Shown: positions 43,121 through 52,990 of the stretch, piece after piece | Layout: the number at the start of each line of letters is the position of its first letter | How positions within the stretch are numbered: position 1 is the stretch's first letter | Assembly (NCBI RefSeq): GCF_029664245.1 | Contig: NZ_JANAIE010000007.1 | Span: 1-64,000 of the forward strand | Reading direction: 5' to 3' | Source of the DNA: Profundicola chukchiensis | GTDB taxonomy: Bacteria; Bacteroidota; Bacteroidia; Flavobacteriales; Weeksellaceae | DNA: 64,000 bases | Translations under genes and position numbers: made by a program | Notes under the pieces: generated by a model | Seen by the model: only the letters and a program-made list of their open reading frames with translations | Told to the model about the DNA's origin: nothing | Database searches by the model: none

Positions 43121-45007
43121 ATGAAAAAAGGAAATATTAATGTTTCGGTGGAGAATATTTTCCCACTCATTAAAAAGTTTTTATACAGCGATCACGAGAT
43201 ATTCTTAAGAGAGTTAATTTCGAACGCAACCGATGCAACGCTTAAATTAAAACACCTTAACAATATTGGAGAGGCTCAAGTTGAGTACGGAAATCCAATC
43301 ATTGAAGTTAAATTAAATAAAGAAGACAAAACTCTTCACATTATCGACCAAGGTATTGGTATGACTGCTGAAGAGGTTGAAAAATATATTAACCAAGTTG
43401 CTTTTTCAGGGGCTGAAGAGTTCTTAAATAAATATAAAGATTCTGCAAGCGACTCAGGAATCATTGGACACTTTGGTCTTGGTTTCTATTCTGCGTTTAT
43501 GGTGGCAGAAAGAGTAGACATCATTACGAAATCTTACCAAGATGGTGCGCAAGCAGTAAAATGGAGCTGTGATGGAAGTCCTGAATTCACGATTGAGGAA
43601 ACTGAAAAAGAAGATAGAGGAACAGAAATCGTTCTACATATTGCAGAGGATTCTACAGAATTCTTAGAAGAAGCAAGAATCAGAGAGCTTCTAATGAAGT
43701 ATAATAAGTTTATGCCGATTCCGATTAAATTTGGAACTAAAACAGAAACTTTACCACTTCCAGAAGATGCTGCTGAAGATGCAACACCAGAAACTAAAGA
43801 AGTTGATAATATTATTAATAATCCTACGCCAGCTTGGACTAAGACTCCAACTGACTTAACAGATGAGGATTATTTAAATTTCTATAGAGAATTATATCCT
43901 ACACAGTTTGAAGAACCACTTTTCTGGATTCACTTGAATGTAGATTATCCGTTTAATTTAACCGGAGTGTTATTCTTCCCTCGTTTAGGAAACAACATCA
44001 ATATCGATCAAGACAAGATCCAATTATACCAAAATCAAGTTTTCGTAACCGATGAAGTGAAAGGAATTGTACCTGATTTCTTGATGTTACTTAGAGGTGT
44101 AATTGATTCTCCAGATATTCCATTAAACGTTTCTAGATCATACTTACAAGCTGATGGAGCGGTTAAGAAAATCTCGCAATACATCACGCGTAAAGTGGCT
44201 GATAAGTTAACTTCATTATTAAAAGAAGACCGAGAAGGTTTTGAGCAAAAATGGAATGACATTAAAGTTGTTTTAGAGTATGGAGTAGTTTCAGAAGAGA
44301 AATTCGCTGATAAATCAGACAAATTTATGCTTTACCCAACGGTGGATGAAACTTATTTCACTTGGGAAGAGTTAAACGAAAAGATCAAGGATAACCAAAC
44401 AGATAAAGATGGAAACTTGGTGATTTTATATGCTTCTGATAAAGACAGCCAGGATACCTATATTTCTACGGCTAAAGAAAAAGGATACGAAGTATTGTTG
44501 TTAGACTCTCCGATTGCATCACACTTTATTCAAAAATTAGAACAAACTAATGAGAAAGTTCAATTGGTGCGCGTGGATGCAGATCACATCAATAATTTAA
44601 TCAAGAAAGATGAAGTAGTAGTTTCAAGATTAACGGATGAGCAAAAAGAAAACTTAAAAGCTACTCTTGAAAACACGATCGACAAGGAGAAATATTCAGT
44701 TCAACTAGAAGATTTAGATAGTTCAGATGCTCCGTTTGTAATTACTCAACCAGAGTTTATACGCAGAATGAAAGACATGCAAAAAACTGGCGGCGGAGGA
44801 ATGTTCGGTATGGGTAATTTCCCAGAAATGTACAATCTTGTGGTAAACGCGAACAGTAATTTAGCAAGCGAAATCTTAGATAAACCTGAAGAACAAAAGG
44901 CAGAAGTTATTAATCAAGCCTTGGATTTAGCTAAACTTTCTCAGAATTTATTAAAAGGAAAAGAGCTAACAGACTTCATTAATAGAAGCTTTGCTTTATT
45001 GAAATAA
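43121..45007 (+). CDS. htpG: Chaperone protein HtpG (bacterial Hsp90)
   Basis: The 628-residue Hsp90 has the GHKL N-terminal ATPase (IFLRELISNATDAT, DQGIGMT, GHFGLGFYSAFMVA), a middle domain starting near 230, and a C-terminal dimerisation domain. It assists refolding of client proteins under stress. A ~30-residue acidic loop (EDAAEDATPETKEVDN) after the N-domain is characteristic of Bacteroidota HtpG. It lies after a 180-base leader and is followed by a terminator, so it is probably monocistronic. Confidence 0.96.
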   Translation: MKKGNINVSVENIFPLIKKFLYSDHEIFLRELISNATDATLKLKHLNNIGEAQVEYGNPIIEVKLNKEDKTLHIIDQGIGMTAEEVEKYINQVAFSGAEEFLNKYKDSASDSGIIGHFGLGFYSAFMVAERVDIITKSYQDGAQAVKWSCDGSPEFTIEETEKEDRGTEIVLHIAEDSTEFLEEARIRELLMKYNKFMPIPIKFGTKTETLPLPEDAAEDATPETKEVDNIINNPTPAWTKTPTDLTDEDYLNFYRELYPTQFEEPLFWIHLNVDYPFNLTGVLFFPRLGNNINIDQDKIQLYQNQVFVTDEVKGIVPDFLMLLRGVIDSPDIPLNVSRSYLQADGAVKKISQYITRKVADKLTSLLKEDREGFEQKWNDIKVVLEYGVVSEEKFADKSDKFMLYPTVDETYFTWEELNEKIKDNQTDKDGNLVILYASDKDSQDTYISTAKEKGYEVLLLDSPIASHFIQKLEQTNEKVQLVRVDADHINNLIKKDEVVVSRLTDEQKENLKATLENTIDKEKYSVQLEDLDSSDAPFVITQPEFIRRMKDMQKTGGGGMFGMGNFPEMYNLVVNANSNLASEILDKPEEQKAEVINQALDLAKLSQNLLKGKELTDFINRSFALLK

Positions 45008-45041
45008 TTCTCTGAAGTTCCTATAACTTTTAGATAAAAAT

Positions 45042-45077
45042 AAAACCTGCTTATTATTAAATGAGCAGGTTTTTTTA
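45042..45077 (+). terminator. Terminator after htpG
   Basis: AAAACCTGCT (45042-45051) pairs with AGCAGGTTTT (45064-45073) around a 12-base loop and is followed by T. The convergent exonuclease gene stops 36 bases beyond it. Confidence 0.85.
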
Positions 45078-45112
45078 TGAGTTAATTTCAAGATTATTTA
45101 ATTTTAAATCAA

Positions 45113-45883
45113 TTAAAGTGATAATTTTCTCAACTGGATGGCTGTTAGAACTTTCTTCGTATATAATGGGAAATCAGCGTTTTGAAGCCAACCAAAATAA
45201 CCTTTATCTTTCTCTAATATATCTTCGACTTTTTTGCCTTTATATTTACCAAACTTAAATATTTCGTGGCCTTCGTCGTCATATCCAATAAAACCTGCAA
45301 AATCAGCATTTTCGAAATGTTGAGAATATTCACTCAAGAAATCGATACTGTTTTCAAGTTCTTCATATTTAGCAATCTGAGCTTTTAAAATTTCATAAGT
45401 AGCTAAAGTATCAGCTTCTGCGCTATGAGCATTTACCAAATCCTTCTCACAATAGAATTTATATGCTGCTGATAAATTTCTTGGTTCCATTTTATGGAAA
45501 ATAACCTGAACATCAATAGGTCTACACTTCTTTAAGTCAAGATCTTGACCCACACGAAGTAATTCTTCCGCCAATAATGGAATATCAAATCGATTGGAGT
45601 TAAATCCAGCCACATCCGATCCTTCAATCATTTGCACCACTTGTGGAGCAAGTTCTTTGAAAGTTGGCTTATCTTCTACATCTTCATCTGTAATGCCGTG
45701 TATAGCTGTTGTTTCAGGTGGAATAGGCATCTCTGGATTTACAAGCCAAGTTCTGCTTTCTTTTTCACCCGACGGATACACTTTTAAAATAGCAATTTCA
45801 ACAATGCGGTCTTTACTCACATTAATTCCAGTGGTTTCTAGATCGAAAAAGCAAATAGGTTTAGTTAGGTTTAATTTACGCAT
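45113..45883 (-). CDS. DnaQ-like 3'-5' exonuclease with ExoX-like C-terminal domain
   Basis: I take the ATG at 45883. The product of 256 residues has a DEDDh exonuclease domain with FFDLETTG, FNSNRFDIPLL and HSAEADTLAT (ExoI, II, III). After about residue 190 a small domain with EIFKFGKYKGKKVEDIL and YFGWLQNADFP matches the exodeoxyribonuclease X-like C-terminal module. It probably trims single-stranded DNA in repair rather than acting as Pol III epsilon. The start overlaps the 3' end of pssA by eight bases, so translation is coupled. Confidence 0.85.
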   Translation of the reverse strand: MRKLNLTKPICFFDLETTGINVSKDRIVEIAILKVYPSGEKESRTWLVNPEMPIPPETTAIHGITDEDVEDKPTFKELAPQVVQMIEGSDVAGFNSNRFDIPLLAEELLRVGQDLDLKKCRPIDVQVIFHKMEPRNLSAAYKFYCEKDLVNAHSAEADTLATYEILKAQIAKYEELENSIDFLSEYSQHFENADFAGFIGYDDEGHEIFKFGKYKGKKVEDILEKDKGYFGWLQNADFPLYTKKVLTAIQLRKLSL

Positions 45884-46616
45884 GTACAAAGGTTTTTTTG
45901 AAGATAATAGATAGAATAATATAGATTAAAATAATAGGAGCAAGGGCTGATAATCCCATGAATATCAATAATAATATAGCCGATGCTAATAAAATGATTT
46001 GTGGAAAAATGTCCTTCAATTTCATTGATTTCATTTTGAAAGAAAACAATGGAATATCTGCCACTAATATGAAACTTGAAATAATGGTTAATGCGATTAA
46101 AGAATTAAAGGCATAAGTATCCATGAAATCATTAGATAAGGTTTGAGTTAAAATAAATAAACCAAATATTAATATGGTATTCGCTGGTGTTGCTAATCCT
46201 TTAAAATAAGTGGTTTGGGTAGTGTCAACATTAAATTTTGCTAATCTTAATGCTGAAAATAAGGTGATTAATAATCCAAAAAATGCCACTAGCGGAAACA
46301 TCACGGAAGTACTTTGACTTGCATCAGCCAACATTTTGGTCATTAAAAAACCTGGGAAAACCCCAAAGGTCACCATGTCGGCCAATGAATCGAGCTGCAA
46401 ACCAATAGGAGAAGCCACATTGAGCCAACGAGCGACCATTCCATCAAGCAAATCAGCTACTAAGGAAATGCCTAATAAAATCATAACGATTTCATTGAAA
46501 TTGAAATCCTCCTTAAACTCAAAAACACTGTAAAATACAGTGAGATAGACCAGTATACATCCACTAAATAGATTAATTAGCGTAAGTAGGTTAGGAATAT
46601 GTCTTTTTATACTCAT
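45876..46616 (-). CDS. pssA: CDP-diacylglycerol-serine O-phosphatidyltransferase
   Basis: I choose the ATG at 46616 (MSIKRHIPNLLTLINLFSG), the usual family start; an alternative nine codons upstream is less likely. This ~246-residue integral membrane enzyme transfers phosphatidyl to serine. The CDP-alcohol phosphatidyltransferase signature DG-x2-AR-x8-G-x3-D-x3-D is complete (DGMVAR...G...DSLAD). Several helices follow. Phosphatidylserine is the precursor of phosphatidylethanolamine. It is coupled to the exonuclease gene at its 3' end. Confidence 0.92.
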   Translation of the reverse strand: MSIKRHIPNLLTLINLFSGCILVYLTVFYSVFEFKEDFNFNEIVMILLGISLVADLLDGMVARWLNVASPIGLQLDSLADMVTFGVFPGFLMTKMLADASQSTSVMFPLVAFFGLLITLFSALRLAKFNVDTTQTTYFKGLATPANTILIFGLFILTQTLSNDFMDTYAFNSLIALTIISSFILVADIPLFSFKMKSMKLKDIFPQIILLASAILLLIFMGLSALAPIILIYIILSIIFKKTFVHA

Positions 46617-46705
46617 ATATGCGAAGATAAGAGTTTTAGGCAATATTAGTTAGAATTTGGTGTTTAATACAAAAGCAACGATTTTTGTGCTTTATTAATC
46701 ACCAT

Positions 46706-47776
46706 ATGCAAAAGTTTAGTTTATTAATTCTACTCATGTGCGCTACTCAGGTGGCAGCACAATTTCGCTCGTATTCAAACGAATTCTTGAACATTGGAGT
46801 AGATGCACGGGCTTTTGGAATGGGAAACGCCGTTGTGGCTAATATTGGTGATGTAAATTCAACTTATTGGAACCCTGCGGGTTTAGCGCAAATGGGAGAT
46901 AGGTGGCAAGGTGCTGCCATGCATGCCGAATATTTTCAATCCATTGCAAAATATGACTACTTAGCAGCAGCAATTCCATTGGATAACAGAAATGCAATCG
47001 GGGTTTCTTTGTATCGTTTTGGGGTGGATAATATACTGAACACGACAGAGTTGATTGATAATCAAGGAAATATTGATTATGATAGAATTTCAACTTTTTC
47101 GGCAGCAGATTATGCATTACAAATGTCTTATGGTGGAAATTTCTTTAACATAGAAGATGTGAATTTTGGTTTAAATGCCAAGTTGGTATATCGAAATGTT
47201 GGAAAATTCGCGAATGCCTTTGGTTTTGGATTAGACGCTGGTGCACAGTATAGAAAAGGTGATTTTGCAGCGGGAATTATGGTGAGAGATATTACTTCAA
47301 CTTTTAATGTTTGGAGTGTCAACCAAGACGAATTAAATCAATTAACCATCGATGGAATTGTTTTAAATGAACCACCAGAAGAAACCATGGAGCTTACTTT
47401 GCCTAAAATTCAATTAGGTGTAAGTCAAAAAGTGCATTTTTCCGATAAATTCACTGGTTTGGGTGAGTTAGACTTAAATTTTAAATTAAGAGAAACCAAT
47501 GATTTAGTTTCTGCATCTAATTTAAGTTTTTCTCCAGCAGCAGGTATTGAGGTAGCATATGATGAAATGATTTTTATTCGTGCGGGTGTAAATAATTTCC
47601 AGAAAGTTGAAAACTTTGATGGAAACCAAGAGTTTCAATTTCAACCTAATATTGGTTTAGGTTTTAAATATAATGGAATCTCAATCGATTATGCCTTGAC
47701 TGATATTGGAGATCAAAGTATCGCGCTTTATTCGAATATTTTCTCTGTTAAAATTGATATGGCAGAGTTCTATTAA
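46706..47776 (+). CDS. PorV/PorQ-like outer-membrane protein
   Basis: I choose the ATG at 46706, opening a signal peptide (MQKFSLLILLMCATQVAAQ); another ATG seven codons upstream is less likely. The mature protein starts FRSYSNEFLNIGVDARAFGMGNAVVANIGDVNSTYWNPAGLA, a FadL-like beta-barrel start shared by the PorV and PorQ type IX secretion proteins and by UPF0164 members. It probably forms an outer-membrane barrel. No sorting-signal protein or other type IX gene is in the window, so its secretion role is open. Confidence 0.8.
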   Translation: MQKFSLLILLMCATQVAAQFRSYSNEFLNIGVDARAFGMGNAVVANIGDVNSTYWNPAGLAQMGDRWQGAAMHAEYFQSIAKYDYLAAAIPLDNRNAIGVSLYRFGVDNILNTTELIDNQGNIDYDRISTFSAADYALQMSYGGNFFNIEDVNFGLNAKLVYRNVGKFANAFGFGLDAGAQYRKGDFAAGIMVRDITSTFNVWSVNQDELNQLTIDGIVLNEPPEETMELTLPKIQLGVSQKVHFSDKFTGLGELDLNFKLRETNDLVSASNLSFSPAAGIEVAYDEMIFIRAGVNNFQKVENFDGNQEFQFQPNIGLGFKYNGISIDYALTDIGDQSIALYSNIFSVKIDMAEFY

Positions 47777-47852
47777 GCTATTTAACATCTTATTTTATTA
47801 GTTTCAATCTGTTTCAGAACGTAGGTTCTGTGATTTTATTTATCTTTAAATC

Positions 47853-48887
47853 ATGAAAAAATTTCTCATAACGGGCGGCGCAGGATTTATAGGCTCACAT
47901 TTGGTAGAAAATTTATTAAATAAGGGTCATCAAGTAGTTGTAGTAGATAATTTCCACGACTTTTATAATTATAAAATTAAGCTCAAAAATTTATCTGAAG
48001 CCGTTGGTGTTTCCTTGAAATTAAGTCATAATAACAAGATTGATGATGTAGCAGAATTTACAAAAGATAGTACATCTGCTAACTTTAAATTAATTTATGG
48101 AGATATTAGGGATGAAGGAATTTTAGGCGATTTATTCGAAACTGAAAACTTTGATATGGTGGTTCACTTAGCTGCCTTGGCCGGAGTTCGTCCTTCTATT
48201 GAAAATCCAATTGCTTATGAATCTGTGAATGTGAAAGGAAGCATGCTCTTGTTCGAAATGTGCAAAAAGTGGAATGTTAAGAAATTTGTTTGTGCTTCGT
48301 CGTCATCAGTTTATGGGAATAATGCGAAAGTTCCATTTGAAGAAACAGATATTGTAGATTTTGCAATTTCTCCTTATGCTGCCACGAAGAAGTCTGTGGA
48401 AGTTTTAGGACATGTTTACCATTCTTTATACGAGATAGATATGTTTCAACTAAGATTTTTCACCGTTTATGGCCCTAGACAACGACCAGATTTAGCTATA
48501 CACAAGTTTACCAGATTGATTGACCACGGAGAGCCTATTCCGTTTTTTGGCGATGGAAGTACAGCGAGAGATTATACCTATGTAGATGATATCATGGATG
48601 GTGTATTGAAATCTATAGATTATTTATTTGAAAATGAAAAAGTCTATGAGATTGTAAATCTAGGTGAAAGTCAGGTGATTAACTTAAAACAAATGTTGAG
48701 CACCATTGAAACTACTTTGGGTAAAAAAGCAATAATCAATCATTTACCCATGCAGCCAGGTGATGTAAACATTACTAACGCAGATATTTCTAAAGCTAAA
48801 AAACTCATCAATTATCAACCAACAACGACTTTCGACGAGGGAATTAAAAAGTTTGTAGATTGGTATAACTCAGAAACTATTTCTTAA
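47853..48887 (+). CDS. NAD-dependent sugar epimerase/dehydratase (UDP-glucuronate 4-epimerase-like)
   Basis: This 344-residue SDR-family enzyme has the NAD-binding GGAGFIG at residues 8-14, an LAALAGVRPSIENP block, the catalytic YAATKKS (Tyr-x3-Lys), and FTVYGPRQRPDLA. The last pattern, with AGVRxS, is that of UDP-glucuronate 4-epimerase and GalE-like sugar epimerases. It would act on a UDP-sugar for polysaccharide or lipid glycan synthesis. Its stop overlaps the next start by one base. Confidence 0.88.
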   Translation: MKKFLITGGAGFIGSHLVENLLNKGHQVVVVDNFHDFYNYKIKLKNLSEAVGVSLKLSHNNKIDDVAEFTKDSTSANFKLIYGDIRDEGILGDLFETENFDMVVHLAALAGVRPSIENPIAYESVNVKGSMLLFEMCKKWNVKKFVCASSSSVYGNNAKVPFEETDIVDFAISPYAATKKSVEVLGHVYHSLYEIDMFQLRFFTVYGPRQRPDLAIHKFTRLIDHGEPIPFFGDGSTARDYTYVDDIMDGVLKSIDYLFENEKVYEIVNLGESQVINLKQMLSTIETTLGKKAIINHLPMQPGDVNITNADISKAKKLINYQPTTTFDEGIKKFVDWYNSETIS

Positions 48888-49519
48888 TGAAAAATTTATT
48901 TAGTGTATCGCTTTTAGCTCTTGTTGGATTTATCTCTGCACAGGAATATTATTTTAATCGCTTGATTCAATATGAGCAAAATGGTAAAGATAAAATTCAG
49001 TTGTTGTTTAACTCAGAGAACAAGGATTACTTCTTATTCTTAAATGATTCTAGTGAAGATGTTTCAGCAGATTTGTTTGATAAAGCTTCAAAGAAAATAC
49101 ATACTTATACGGTAAAACGTCCTCAGGAAGAAAACGGATTGATTTATTCCTATGTTTATGATTCTTCTGATAAGCTATTAAAGTCAACGCCGAATGAGAA
49201 TTTGGTATATGATTTTAAGACCAAAAGAGATGATGGTTATTATAGGTTTACGGATTTAAAGATATATGATGGAGAAAAGGGAACTCAGCCCATTATTTCT
49301 GCTGACTTAACCATGCGCTATACCCACGAAAGTAAATTTGAGATTTTTAACTTATGTTGTTTATTGGGCGCTGATTATTATGACCTGCTTAGGCCAGATG
49401 ATAAATTTGTAGTTGTGCAGGCGAAAATTACAGACCGCTTAAACCAAACTCACGACTACAAATTAATAAGTGAACAGGTTATTCAATTTACATTGAAAGC
49501 TCCTGAGAAGAGAAAATAA
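48887..49519 (+). CDS. Secreted protein of unknown function
   Basis: The 210-residue protein has a signal peptide (residues 1-19, ending in FISAQ), then a beta-rich mature part with LTMRYTHESKFEIFNLCCLLGADYYDLLRP, two adjacent cysteines and a C-terminal basic tail. I recognise no family. The start overlaps the epimerase stop by one base, so translation is coupled; what links a cytoplasmic epimerase to an exported protein is not evident. Confidence 0.65.
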   Translation: MKNLFSVSLLALVGFISAQEYYFNRLIQYEQNGKDKIQLLFNSENKDYFLFLNDSSEDVSADLFDKASKKIHTYTVKRPQEENGLIYSYVYDSSDKLLKSTPNENLVYDFKTKRDDGYYRFTDLKIYDGEKGTQPIISADLTMRYTHESKFEIFNLCCLLGADYYDLLRPDDKFVVVQAKITDRLNQTHDYKLISEQVIQFTLKAPEKRK

Positions 49520-49526
49520 TCCTTTT

Positions 49527-50807
49527 TTAAGGGAAGACACCTCTTTCTATATAGGTTTGCTCAAGTCTCTTTAAAGCTACCACATAAGCTGCTGTACGCA
49601 TATCGGTATCATATTCTTCCATGACAGAAATTACCTTATCAAAAGAAGTTTCAACCTTGTCTTCTAGCTTAACTAAAACATCGCTAATCTTCCAGATTTC
49701 AGATCTTCTATTTTGAAGCCATTCAAAATAGCTTCCAATCACTCCTCCGCTATTGCAAAGAATATCTGGAATAATTGTAATTCCTTTATCGATTAAAATT
49801 TGCTCAGCATCTGATTGAGTAGGTCCATTTGCTCCTTCAGCAATTAGAGGAGCTTTTATGCTGTTTACATTTTCCATGTTGATTTGATTTCCAAGAGCTG
49901 CTGGAATTAGAATATCGCAATCGATTCCAAAAAAGTCTTCATCACTAAACTTGTCCGCACCAGGAAAACCATCGATGCCTTGGTTTTGTTGATTGTATTC
50001 AGTTAATTCTTCTGGATTGATTCCATTTTCATTGTAGATAGTTCCAGTATGATCCTGAACACCGACTAGTATAGCGCCTGTTTTGGCCATAAAATGAGAA
50101 GCCCAATAACCTACATTTCCAAAACCTTGAACTATATATTTCTTACCAATAAGATTGATGTCTTTTAGTTTTGCCCATTTTTTAATGGTAACGACCACTC
50201 CAAAACCTGTAGCGCGATCTCTTCCTTCTAGACCACCTGAAACAACAGGTTTACCTGTAACAACATGATAGTTAGAAAATCTTTGACTTGGTGCTTTATT
50301 AGAAGAAAAAGTATCTGCAATCCATGCCATGATTTGAGAATTAGTTCCCACATCAGGCGCAGGAATATCATAATCTGGTCCAATATTATCTCCCAAAGCA
50401 TAAGTAAACCTTCGTGTAATTCTCTCTAATTCTGATTGAGAATAAGCTTTGGGATCGATTTCAATTCCACCTTTTCCACCGCCATAGGGTAGGCCAGCTA
50501 AGGCAGTTTTCCATGTCATCCATGTGGCTAATGCTCGAGCAGAATCAATGTCTAACGTTGGATGATATCTTAGTCCACCTTTGTAAGGACCTAATGCATT
50601 GTTGTGTTGAACTCGATAGCCCGTAAAAACTTCTATACTTCCGTCGTCTAATCTGGCTGGAAAATGTACTACAATTTCGTTTTGAGTAGTTGCGAGTATT
50701 TTTCTAACCCCAGGGTTTAATTGTATAGTGTCCGCTGCTTTATTAAACTCGGCCATAACGTTTTCGTACATACCGGTTTTTTTCTGGATGGCAGTTTTGC
50801 TTGTCAT
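49527..50807 (-). CDS. Glu/Leu/Phe/Val-type glutamate dehydrogenase
   Basis: The 426-residue enzyme interconverts glutamate and 2-oxoglutarate with ammonia. The family motifs GPYKGGLRYHP, LPYGGGKGGI (catalytic Lys), PAPDVGTNSQIMAWIAD and the dinucleotide-binding VQGFGNVG are complete. The substrate is most probably glutamate. It stands alone; the 584-base upstream gap to sufB contains a 21-bp-phased repeat. Confidence 0.92.
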   Translation of the reverse strand: MTSKTAIQKKTGMYENVMAEFNKAADTIQLNPGVRKILATTQNEIVVHFPARLDDGSIEVFTGYRVQHNNALGPYKGGLRYHPTLDIDSARALATWMTWKTALAGLPYGGGKGGIEIDPKAYSQSELERITRRFTYALGDNIGPDYDIPAPDVGTNSQIMAWIADTFSSNKAPSQRFSNYHVVTGKPVVSGGLEGRDRATGFGVVVTIKKWAKLKDINLIGKKYIVQGFGNVGYWASHFMAKTGAILVGVQDHTGTIYNENGINPEELTEYNQQNQGIDGFPGADKFSDEDFFGIDCDILIPAALGNQINMENVNSIKAPLIAEGANGPTQSDAEQILIDKGITIIPDILCNSGGVIGSYFEWLQNRRSEIWKISDVLVKLEDKVETSFDKVISVMEEYDTDMRTAAYVVALKRLEQTYIERGVFP

Positions 50808-51027
50808 TGATGATAGTTTTAAAATAATATGATATAAATTTAGTTAAAGTTCTAAAGACTATCATTAATATTAATTCATTATTTTAAATAAATTTTATAT
50901 AAACCTAAATTTTATACTATTAAAAATATCGAAAATAAATTAAATGGATGCTTAAAATTGATTTTTGAAAATTAAAGTCGACTAAAGTTTTAAGTAAAAA
51001 CGATTTTTTACTCCAAAAAATGGTGGA

Positions 51028-51103
51028 TGCACTTAATCAGCCAAAAAATGCAGTTTATACAGGAAATCGTGCACTTTATACAATAATTCCTACCGTTCAT
51101 ACA
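51028..51103. repeat. Four imperfect direct repeats with a 21-bp period
   Basis: TGCACTTAATCAG (51028), TGCAGTTTATACAG (51049), TGCACTTTATACA (51070) and TACCGTTCATACA (51091) start exactly 21 bp apart. Copies two and three match at 12 of 13 positions. The period equals two helical turns and also seven codons: the same bases form a 44-residue frame with AVYTGNR/ALYTIIP-type heptads, which may be real or incidental. The gap 50808-51325 otherwise shows nothing supported; it is upstream of the glutamate dehydrogenase gene, so a regulatory role is possible. Confidence 0.55.
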
Positions 51104-51324
51104 TTTCTTGATACAAGCAAGACTTTATTGCAATACATTTGTTCTAAGAAATAAAAGGAATAACAGAATTACTAATTAACCATAATTCCTATTTTTAAAG
51201 AACTAAAAGTCCTTTCATTAGAGAATAATAAACTCAACTTTTATTATTAACATTCTAACTATTCTAATGATTTTGATTACCTCTTCTGAAAGGCTTTAGT
51301 TTAAAATAAAACTCAATTTTTTCA

Positions 51325-51360
51325 TAAAAAAAATCTGCTTGTCATTGACAAGCAGATTTT
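51325..51360 (-). terminator. Terminator after sufB
   Basis: AAAATCTGCTTGTC (51330-51343) pairs over 14 bases with GACAAGCAGATTTT (51347-51360) around a three-base loop, and the minus-strand side is followed by T (A run from 51325). It is 32 bases after the sufB stop and ends the transcript there. Confidence 0.9.
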
Positions 51361-51391
51361 TGATTTTATTAAGCTTTGTTAATCTTAAAAA

Positions 51392-52843
51392 TTAACCAAC
51401 ACTTCCTTCTAAACTAATTTCTAGTAATTTTTGAGCTTCAATGGCAAACTCCATTGGAAGTTTATTTAAAACCTCTTTACTAAATCCGTTTACGATTAAA
51501 GCAATAGCTTTCTCATCGTCGATACCTCTTTGGTTACAATAGAACATTTGATCTTCACCAATCTTAGATGTAGTAGCCTCGTGTTCTAATTGTGCTGTGT
51601 CATTATGAATCTCAATATATGGGAAAGTGTGTGCACCACATTTGTTACCCATTAATAAAGAGTCACACTGAGAGAAGTTTCTCGCTCCGTGAGCATTTTT
51701 AGTCACTTTCACTAATCCTCTATATGAGTTTTGTGAGTAACCAGCAGAAATACCTTTAGAAATAATGGTTGACTTGGTGTTCTTACCTAAGTGAATCATT
51801 TTAGTTCCTGTATCTGCTTGTTGATAGTTATTGGTAACAGCCACAGAATAGAATTCTCCAACTGAGTTATCACCTTTTAAAATACAGCTAGGGTACTTCC
51901 ATGTTACAGCTGATCCAGTTTCAACTTGAGTCCAAGAAATTTTAGAGTTAGTGTATGCAATTCCTCTTTTCGTTACAAAGTTATATACACCACCTTTTCC
52001 TTCACTGTTTCCAGGATACCAGTTTTGAACTGTAGAATATTTAATTTCAGCACCGTCTAAAGCGATTAATTCAACCACAGCAGCGTGTAATTGATTTTCG
52101 TCTCTAGATGGAGCAGTACATCCTTCTAAGTAAGAAACGTAAGAATCTTCATCAGCAATTAATAAGGTTCTCTCGAACTGTCCTGTTCCAGCCTGGTTAA
52201 TTCTGAAATAGGTAGAAAGCTCCATTGGACATCTTACGCCTTTTGGAATATAACAGAAACTACCATCTGAGAATACAGCTGAGTTAAGTGCTGCATAGAA
52301 GTTATCACCTCTAGGAACAACTGTTCCAATATATTTTTTTACTAAATCTGGATGTTTTTGAATAGCATCCGAGATAGACATAAATATAATTCCTTTTTCT
52401 TTTAAAGTCTCTTGAAACGAAGTAGCAACAGAAACAGAGTCTACAACCACATCCATGGCAACACCCGTTAAACGTTTTTGCTCGTTCATAGAAATTCCAA
52501 GACGCTCAAAAGTTCGAAGTAACTCTGGGTCAACTTGATCTAAAGATTCAAGTTCCGGTTTTTTCTTCGGCGCTGCAAAGTATTTAATAGCGTTAAAATC
52601 AGGCTTCTCATACTTAACATTCGCCCAATCCGGCTCTTCCATGTTTTGCCAAATCTCAAATGACTTCAGTCTCCATTCAGTCATCCATTCTGGCTCATTC
52701 TTTCTTGCCGAAATCATACGAATAATTTCCTCATTTAATCCGATGGGGAAATCCTCATACTCAATATCGGTCGTGAACCCATATTCATATTCTTTATTAG
52801 AACTAAGTTCTTCTCTTAAATCGTCTTCTGTATATTTACTCAT
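51392..52843 (-). CDS. sufB: Fe-S cluster assembly protein SufB
   Basis: The 483-residue scaffold subunit of the SufBCD complex has the full SufB domain: [34 protein letters not shown], the conserved Cys in [12 protein letters not shown] and the histidine [31 protein letters not shown] block. It assembles Fe-S clusters with SufC and SufD. Upstream is an A-type carrier; downstream there is a strong terminator and no sufC, sufD or sufS, which usually follow in this class. Confidence 0.95.
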   Translation of the reverse strand: MSKYTEDDLREELSSNKEYEYGFTTDIEYEDFPIGLNEEIIRMISARKNEPEWMTEWRLKSFEIWQNMEEPDWANVKYEKPDFNAIKYFAAPKKKPELESLDQVDPELLRTFERLGISMNEQKRLTGVAMDVVVDSVSVATSFQETLKEKGIIFMSISDAIQKHPDLVKKYIGTVVPRGDNFYAALNSAVFSDGSFCYIPKGVRCPMELSTYFRINQAGTGQFERTLLIADEDSYVSYLEGCTAPSRDENQLHAAVVELIALDGAEIKYSTVQNWYPGNSEGKGGVYNFVTKRGIAYTNSKISWTQVETGSAVTWKYPSCILKGDNSVGEFYSVAVTNNYQQADTGTKMIHLGKNTKSTIISKGISAGYSQNSYRGLVKVTKNAHGARNFSQCDSLLMGNKCGAHTFPYIEIHNDTAQLEHEATTSKIGEDQMFYCNQRGIDDEKAIALIVNGFSKEVLNKLPMEFAIEAQKLLEISLEGSVG

Positions 52844-52990
52844 TTCTATCTTCTTATTTAAGATTTAAATACAATCCATTCAATTTTTAAAACTTATACA
52901 ATTCTTATGGATTGTTTATTCTTAAATCTTCTTTTCGAATCGTATTTATAATTATTATTTAACCAAACTAAATTGGTTCTATTCTTTGCT

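Noticed and set aside
45061-45258. 65-residue plus-strand frame after htpG
   Set aside because: It starts inside the htpG terminator and overlaps the convergent exonuclease gene.
46706-47776. Confident assignment as type IX secretion PorV
   Set aside because: The beta-barrel start fits PorV, PorQ and UPF0164 relatives alike; no other type IX gene is in the window.
51020-51154. 44-residue plus-strand frame over the 21-bp repeats
   Set aside because: The frame is explained by a 21-bp DNA period; no family, no promoter or ribosome-binding site seen. Kept only as part of the repeat entry.
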